NCBI GenBank assembly: GCA_029706075.1
Contig: JAINUG010000047.1
Span: 4,275,830-4,339,829 of the forward strand
From: Aldrovandia affinis
Taxonomy: Eukaryota > Chordata > Actinopteri > Notacanthiformes > Halosauridae
Length of the DNA: 64,000 nucleotides
Reading direction: 5' to 3'
The position numbers and the translations under genes were made by a program. The first letter of the stretch is position 1. Each line of letters begins with the position of its first letter. Below the pieces are notes generated by a model. It was not told the origin of the DNA. It ran no database searches and worked only from the letters and a program-made list of their open reading frames with translations. Shown piece by piece: positions 12,201 to 21,200 of this stretch.

Positions 12201-15200
12201 GTGAATAATAATAAAAATACTACATTTAAAAGGGTTATTGTAGATGTACATGTCTCCACAGTGGATGACTAAATCTTTACGGGAGATTTTGAAGCAAAGG
12301 AAGCAACTGTACAGAGCTAACATACTAAATAGTTATTTTGTTGAGAGGTTTACCAGAGAAGAGGTTATAAATATGCCTAAATGTATAGCCAATGTGCAAT
12401 GCTTTGGAGGGCTTTGAGATAAGTGATGTAGAAGTACTACAAAAACAACAAAAAATAAGGCAGCAGGCCCTGATGGCATATATCCCCCATATAGTGCTCA
12501 TACTATAACTTGGGGAAATTATATATAAACCATTGACAGATATTGTTATGCAATCCATAAACACTGGGGAAATACCATGACTGGAAGCAGAGTAGCAGAG
12601 TGTTGACTACAAAGTGTTTTGACCTGAACCAGGCCTATGATATTATATATTTGGTCTTTCAAAATGTATTTGACAAGGTACCATATGGGAGGCTCATTGT
12701 TAAAATGAATTCAGTAGGAATTACAGGAGTTGTTTCAGAGTGGGTTCATAATTGGCTGCAAGGGCAAATACAAAGAGTAACAGTAGGTCGGGTTGTGTCT
12801 GACCTAGGTGCTGTCGGCAGTGGAGTCCCGCAGGGCTCAGTGCTGGGACCTCTGCTCTTCCTTATTTACATAAATGATCTTGATACGGATGTTAGTAGCA
12901 AAATAGTTACATGTGCAAATGATACTAAACTTGGGGGTTTGGCAAACAGTTTGGAATCAACAAAATTAATCCAAGATGATTTAAACAAAATCCAAGATTA
13001 GGCAGAAACATTGCAGATGACATTCAATATTGCTAAATGTAAAGTTATGCATGTGAGAAATAAAAGCATAAAACCGGATTAGGAGAGGAGAAAAATTAGT
13101 AGGTGTTCAATTTGAAAAATACTTAGGATTTGTAGTTGATCAAAGTCTATCTGCATCTTAGCAGTGTGCTACAACAGTGAAAAAGGCCAACAGGATGCTT
13201 GGATACCTAGCAAAAAGTATTGAGTATAAATCAAAGGAGGTTATATTAATGTTATATGATACCTTTGTCAGACCTCGCTTAGAGTACTGTGTGCAGCCCT
13301 TGGCACCACACTACAGGAAAGATATAGAAACTCTTGAAAAAGTTCAAAGAAGGGCAACTAAATTGGTACCTGGTATGAAAGGATGAGGATAGACTTAAGG
13401 CACTCAACCTATTTAAACTTAGTAAACAGAGACTTAGGGGGATTTGATTGAGGTTTTTAAATTCCTAAAAGGGATTAACAAAGTGAACTACCATAGATTT
13501 TTAAAGATACATTTGGTTAGTAGAATAAGAGGCGGAAATTAGTGAAAGGCAAATTCCACATGGATATTAAGAAGTATTTTACAGAGAGTTGTCAATGCAT
13601 GGAACAGCTTGCCAGGTCAGGTAGTAGAGGCAGAAACACGTGGGCTATTCATGTCCAGGCTAGATAGATGCAGTAGATACTCTTTAGATTAGGAAATGAT
13701 GAGCCTATATGGGCTGAACGGCCCATTCTCGTCATTATGTATTCTTACGTTCTTATGTTCTTAAGTAGCAAGACCAGTAGAAACACTAGACCTCCACTAC
13801 TGGGGTGTGGGGTGGCCTGACCCATAATTTCCAACATAGCACTCGTGGATAGAATCAAAATTGCAATGTGAGGTGTAGGAGGGGTAATGTATTGTGTGCT
13901 AGAGTGGGGATTGGTGACACTCACACCATACACACATACATGGACACACACCTCACATGAATTGCAGAGCACTGAGGTTTTTATCATTCAATCATTGTCT
14001 AAGCATATATCCAAATACACAATCTAATGTAGTACAAAGTAACTTTATGAAGTAAATGAATAAGAGAGTCTTCTATCTCTCTCTCCAGTGTGTGGGCAGT
14101 ATCTAAACACTTACCCAGCAGACAGGGAGTTGCTGTGGGAGGTTGAGAGTGTGGGAGGCCCTTTCCAGAGGTCTCCAATTGCCAACAAGATCCAAACAAT
14201 GACTTTTAGAGGTAAGGAAGCTCAGGGTATGGAATTACCCGTGACGAGCACCGTGTTTATTAAAGTGCTCCAAAAATGATTCCAATTGATTCATATTCTT
14301 CTGATGCTCATAAGTACATGTTTGCCAGCAGAGGATTCGTCGTCTTTGGTTGAAGAATCAGCCCAGACTGAAGTGGTGATGGAGGAAGAATCCATAAAAG
14401 GAACTGTGACACCATCTTTCGAGTTCACGGTATATTCTATTGTTTTACCATCAAGAACTTTCTTTATTTTTTTATTTCTTAAATTCAATGAAGCTAGAGG
14501 AAATGATATAATAATGGAGGATAATGTTAGGTAGTAACACAGTACAATAGCTCACTCTGTGGTCTTCATTTATGTAATTACATCTATTTGACAGATCTTT
14601 GTCTTTGGAATATGACATTTTACAATTATGTATAATGTAATTTTACTGGATGATTTCTTTATTGCCCACAATTTGTATCAGTTATCAAAACTATTTTCTG
14701 AATGTATTTACCTAGTGCTACGTTATTGTCACTTTGTTTGCGATGCAGGAAGAAGTGGTGATTGTTAATAAGCATATCAAAGTGGCAGAAGGCAAGTATT
14801 TCTTCTCAATAACAATGGATTACAAGTTGCCAAAATGTTGCTGGTTTTCTGCAAACCACTATAACAAGCTGTTCCGAATGTTGTTCTGGGAAATTGAAAT
14901 TGATAGATGAATTGGAATGTCACTAATTTGACTGCTGTATGACACTTAGATTCTTAGAAATGTAATTCTGTTTGCAAAATGAAATGTGCCTCCAAACATT
15001 TTTGAACACTGTACAGTCCAATGCAGATCGAGTTTTATTCTCTAAATGGATGTTCAACCTCTTGTTTCAGGCATTAAAGACACACCTGTCTCAACACGCA
15101 CCAGGAGTACCGAGTTCAGACGCAAGAGATTGAGAGAAGAAACGGTTGAAGTTGTTGAAGAAAGCCTGCCAGACAAAATCAACAGGTAACTTTTCTCTTT

Positions 15201-18200
15201 TTAAACATCTTAAATTAATTTCCCAATGTTTCCCAATGGATGGACAATTTCCAATTTTTTCTTCAAATAAAGTGGATATTCTGGGACTGCTCTTGTGTCA
15301 GTTGATTCCGCCACAACTAATAGACTTTGGCTGACTGGAGAATCAGCTGTGATGTGTGTCGTTCAGGGTGGAGGAAACTGAAGCGGTGGTGGAAGCTCCT
15401 GCTATGGAGCTGGTGACTGATGAGCCAGTGGAGGCGAAGGATAAGGAACCAGGCGCTGATGACGAGGAAGTGGAGGACACTGTGGCCCCACAGGAAGAGG
15501 CCAGAGAGGAAGAGGGAGCCCTGGTGAGGAATCACTTTACTTAAAGCAGCCTGAGGCCTGTGGCAACATTGCAAAAATAGCCTGCATAATTAATCAACAT
15601 CATAAATGTTGTTTTCAGTATTCAGGCAGTGCCTTCAAAGTATTACCTTTAACTAAGATCTCCCCATCCTTTCATGATATGTTCCACCCTTTGCTGTTAT
15701 CTTCATTGTTTTGCCATTTTCATATCTAATTTGACAAATGTACATATCCATCTGCACAATGCATTAAGATTAGATGCTGTACTTACTATCTGGAATCCAC
15801 TATAAGCACAATCTTTATTCAAGGATCTTGAGTTTCTTGTCACTCTCACTGTGTGGAGGCAGGGGTTTCAATGGGACATTGATTGGGGTGGTCTTACAGG
15901 AAGTGGAGCCACTAAAAAAGATGGAGGTGGAGCCCATGAATGGCAATGTGATGACTAACGATGAGACGAAGGAGGGGGCAGTCTCTCAAGACTTGGGGGA
16001 GCCAGCTTGTGTGCAGGAAAATGATATTCAGGTGGTCATGAAGGGCCAGGAGGCTGTTGATCTGGACAATCAGGTACAGGTATGGGATAGCTATTTTTTG
16101 TCTAGTATTGACAGTCTTTAAAATGTTAACCTGACATTAATATTCATTTTGCGGAAATAAGGTGGTTAACAGTGTTTCAAATTTCAGTCACAATATAATG
16201 GAAGATAAAAATGGGGAGTCTGTAGTATTACCTTGTCAAGAGTAATAGCTATAGATGTCATGTGCTAAAAGACGTTTATTTCTGTTCCATTCGTGTTCTG
16301 TTCATATTGTGAGTATGATATACATTTATAGAGTATCATTCTCTCTGATATTCAGGGTACTGTCAATATAGTTACTGAAGAAGTGACTAAAGACTCTGCA
16401 GAACAGCAGGTCTCCCCAGAGGTGGAGTCTCCCCTAGGAGAAGCTGCAGCACCATTGGAGGATGCTAACTCAACCAAACCTGTAGCAGTGCCTTCAGATG
16501 TCATGGCAGAAGAAGAGGAGATGGTTGAGGAAGTGTTGAGCACTGAAGCTGCTCCTCTAGAGGAAACAGAAGCTCCAACCAAGTCTGGTCCTCAGGGAGA
16601 AGATGTACAGGAGGAGGCAGATGGGGACGTTACTGAAGAGACCCAGGTCCCCATGGACTTCTGCCAGAATGTTGTACTGCATGTTGGCCTGAAGAAGGTC
16701 TCCTATCAACCATCTGAGAAAGGTGGGAATGACCAAATAGTACCTGAGGTTGAGAAGACGTTGCAAAAGGAGGGTAGTGAAGAAAAGGTGGAGAAAATGT
16801 CTGAGGAGGATGAAGTGGAGGAAGAGGTGGAAGAGGAAGAGGAGGATAAAGAGGTTCATGCAGATGCATCTCCACTTGTGGACAGGAGAGCTCTTCGGAG
16901 GAAGACAGAAGTAACGCCTATACGTAGATCCAAACGAGTCTGCAAACGATCACTGGAGGATGATAACGACCAAGCAACAGCAGAGGAGAAGGCTGAAGAA
17001 AAGGCTAAGGTGGCAGTTGAGGGTGCAGTTGTGGACAGGAGAGTTTTGAGGAGGAGGACATTGATTATCACAACAACACCGAAACGCAAATATGAACGAC
17101 GCAGCAATTCACAACTGAAGGGTGGGAAAGACCAAGCAGAAGTAGAGAAGGAAGTGGAGGAGGAGTCTCCAGTGGTGGAAAGGAGAGTTCTGAGAAACAG
17201 GACACCTGTCAAAAAAGCATTTGTTTGTAGATCCACACGACTTAGCAAAAAACTGCAAAAGGAGAACGAGAGTGACCAAGAAGCAGAGTCAGAAAAAGAA
17301 GAAGAAAAGGACTGGGTGGATAAGGATGAAAAGATGGAGGAGGCTGTGGAGGAGGGAAAAACTACTGAAGCAGATGAGGCTCCATTGGTGGAAAGGAGAG
17401 TTCTGAGGAACAGGACACTTGTCAAAGAAACATCTACACGTAGATCCAAACGACTGAGCATACAACAACAGAAGGAGGACAAAAGTGACCAAGTGGAGGA
17501 GGAAGAGGAAGATGGAAATGTGGAGGAGGAAGGGAAAAAACTTGAGGAGAACAAGGAAGAAGCTAAAGAAAATGCTGCAGAGAAAAAGGAGGGAGAGGAA
17601 GAAGAAAAAGAGGAAGAGAAGAAAGAGGAGGAAAAGGTAGAAGAAGCATTGACGGTGGAGGAGGAAAAGGTAGAAGAAGAAGGTAATGTGGTAATGGAGG
17701 AAAAATTGGCAGATGAGGTTGAAAAGGTGGCAGATGGGGAAAAGGTGGAGGAAAATGGTGAAAAGGTTTTGGAGGTGGGAAAATTGGAGGAAGAGGGTGA
17801 AAAGTTGGTAGTGGAGGAAAAGTTTAAGGATGAGGATGAAAATGTAGTAGTGGAGGAAGAGGAGGAAAGGGTGGTAATGGAAGAAGAAATGCATAGAGAG
17901 GAAGACAAAGTTGAAGAACATGCTGGAGAGAAAAAAGAGGGAGAGGAAGAGGAAAATGTCACACCAACAGAGGAGGAAGGAGAAGCTGCAGAAAAGAGCT
18001 CAGAAGAAACAGATGAACTACTAGTGCTGGAAGATAAAAACATGGAAGAGGAGATGACAGAGGAAAAGGAGGAAGAGGCAAAGGAAAAGGTGGAGGAAGA
18101 CAAAGATGTGGCAAAGGCAGGGGAAAATAAGGAAGAAAGCTCAGAAGAAAAAATGGAAACTACTGTTGAAAAAGAGGTGGTAATGGAAGAGGTAGAGAGA

Positions 18201-21200
18201 GGGGAGGAAAAGGTTGAAGAAACGGAGGGAGAGGAGGAGAAGCATGCGACATCAACTGAGAGAGAAGGAGAGGTGGCAGAAAGGAGCTCAGAAATGGCAG
18301 TTGAGCCTTCGGTTGTAGAAATTAGAGTTCTGAGAAGAAGTGCAAAAGTAGTCATTGAAACACCAAAACGTACATCCAGACGACTCAACAAACAACCACA
18401 AATGGAGAAAACAAATGCAGCAGTAGAGACAGAGAAGGTGAAGATGAATGAGGGAGAGGAAATTCTCACAACAATTGAGAAGGAAGCAGCGGTCATAGAC
18501 AAAGATGATGAGCCCCCAGTGGTGGAAACAAGAGTGCTCAGAAGGAAGATCAAAATAATCACTGTAACGCCACCTAAATTTAAATCCAAACAGCTTAGCA
18601 AAAAACCACAGAAGGAGAACAAGGATGACCAAGAATCAGCCAAGGAGCCAGAGGAAGAGGAAGAGGAAGATGAAAAGGTGGAAGAGAAGGAGGTAGAAAA
18701 AATAGTGGAGCAGGAGGAGCCAGAAAATGTGGAAGAGGAAAAGGTGGTGGAGGAGGAGGTGGAAAAGGTGGTGGAGGAGGAGGGAGATGTGGAGGAGGAG
18801 CTGAAAAAGGTGATTGAGGATGAGAGGGAAAATGAGGGTGAAGAGGAGGAAAAGATGGAGGGGGTAGCAGAGGAAAGGGAAGAGAAGAAGGAAGAAAAGA
18901 TGTTAGAGGAATGGGAAAAAATGGAGGAGAGGGGGCAGGTAGTGGAGGAGAGGAAAGAGATGGATGAGGAAGCAGAGGAAAGGGAGGAGAGGAAAACAAT
19001 TGAGGTGGAAGAAAAGGAAAGTGTAGTGGAGGAGGGTAAAGAGATGGAGGTGGAAGAAGAGGAAAGGGAGGAGGAGAAAGGGAAAGACAAAGCTGATGAC
19101 AACATTGGAGACAAAGAGGAGGCAAATTCAGATATGGAGCAAAATCTTATACAGGAATCAGTAGATATGGTAGAGGAACAGGGTGCACAGAAAAAGATTG
19201 ATGAAGTTGTTGAGAAGGAAAAAGAGGAAACTGAGACAGTGTTGACTACTGAGGAAAAAACACATGTTGAAGAAAATAGCTCAGATGAGGCAGACAAGCC
19301 TCCAGTGGTGGAAAGAAGAGTTCTGAGAAACAGGACACCTGTCCAAAAAACATCTGTTCGTAGATCCACACGACTTAGCAAAAAACAAGAGAAGGAGGAT
19401 GAAAGTGACCAAGCGGAGGAGGAAGAGCAAGAGGAGGGTGAAGAGGTTCATGCAGATCAATCTCAATTTGTAGACAGGAGAGCCCTTCGGAGGAAGACAG
19501 AAGTAATCACAGCAACGCTTATACGTAGATCTAAGCGAGTCTGCAAACAAGCAATGGAGGATAATGATGACCAAGCAATAGCAGAGGAAAAGGAGGAGGC
19601 TGAAGAAAAAGCCACAGTGGCAGTTGAGGGTGCAGTTGTGGAGAGGAGAGTTTTGAGGAGGAGGACATTGATTATCACAACAACACCAAAACACACGTAT
19701 GAACAAAGCAGTAAATTACAACTGAAGGATGGGAAAGACCAAGCAGAAGTAGAGAAGGAAGTGGAGGAGGAGTCTCCAGTGGTGGAAAGGAGAGTTCTGA
19801 GAAACAGGACACCTGTCAAAAAAGCATCTGTTTATAGATCCACACGACTGAGCAAACAACATCAGAAGGAGGACAAAAGTGACCAAGTGGAGGAGGAAGA
19901 GGAAGATATAAATGTGGAGGAGGACGGGGAAGAAACTGCAGAGGTGGAGGAGGAAGGAGAAAAACTTGAAGAGAACAAGGAAGAAGCTAAAGAAAATGCT
20001 GCAGAGAAAAGGGAGGGAGAAGAAGAAGAACGAATGGAAGAGAAGAAGGAGGAGGAAGAGGTAGAAGAAACAGTGATGGTTGAGGAGGAAAAGGTAGAAG
20101 AAGAGGGGGAAACCGTGGTAGTGGAGGAAAAGTTGGAGGATGAGGTTGAAAAGGTGGCAGATGGGGAAAAATTTGAGGAAAATGGTGAAACGGTTTTGGA
20201 GGGTGACAGAAAGGGTAAAGAAATAGAGGTGGAAGGAGAGGAAAGGGAGGAGGAGAAAGGGAAAGACAAAGCTGATGACAACATTGGAGACGAAGAGGAG
20301 ACAAATGCAGAGATGGAGCAAAATCTTATAAAGGAATCAATAGATATGGTAGAGGAACAGGGTGCACAGAAAAAGATTGATGAAGTTGTTGAGGAGGAAA
20401 AAGAGGAAACTGAGACAGTGTTGACTACTGAGGAAAAAACACATGTTGAAGAAAAGAGCTCAGATGAGGCAGACGAGCCTCCAGTGGTGGAAAGAAGAGT
20501 TCTGAGAAACAGGACACCTGTCAAAAAAACATCTGTTCGTAGATCCACACGACTTAGCAAAAAACAGCAAAAGGAGAACGAGAGTGACCAAGAATTAGCC
20601 GAGGAGCCAGAGGAAGAGGAAAATGTGGAGGAGGCTGAGGTAGAAAAAGTAGTGGAGGAGGAAAAGGTGGAGGAGGAAGAGGAGGAAGAGGGAAAGGTGG
20701 AGGAGGAAGAGGAGGTAGAGGAAAAGGTGGAGGAGGAAGAGGTGGAAAAGGTCATGGAAGAGGAAAATGTGGAGGAGGAGGTAGGAAAGGCAGTTGAGGA
20801 GGAGGTGGGAAAGGCGGTTGATGATGAGGGGGTAAATATGGGTGAAGAGGAGGAAAATATAGAGGAGGTACCAGAGGAAACGGAAGAGAAGGAGGAAGAA
20901 AAGATGTCAGAGGAAGGGGAAAAAATGGAGGAGAGGGTACAGGTAGTGGAGGAGAGGAAAGAAATTGAGGTGGAAGAAAAGGAAAGGGTAGAGGAGGAGG
21001 GTAAAGAGATGGAGGTCGAAGATGAGGAAAGGGAGGAGGAGAAAGGGAAAGACAAAGCTGATGACAACATTGGAGATGAAGAGGAGGCAAATGCAGAGAT
21101 GGAGCAAAACCTTATACAGGAATCAATAGATATGGTAGAAGAACAGGGTGCACAGAAATTGATTGATGAAGTTGTTGAGGAGCAAAACGAGAAAACTGAG

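Larger units (their letters stand above)
9803..14088 (+). other. FAM169A: FAM169A intron 5
   Basis: It is mostly occupied by a CR1-type LINE (about 10440-13763). 9850-9915 is a SINE tail; 9916-10440 and 13764-14088 show nothing recognisable. Confidence 0.85.

Noticed and set aside
16856-19381. 841-codon minus-strand open frame (Ser/Phe-rich)
   Set aside because: It is the complement of Glu/Lys codons in the FAM169A last exon (GAA/GAG read backwards as TTC/CTC). Ser/Thr-rich low-complexity translation and no splice or start context.
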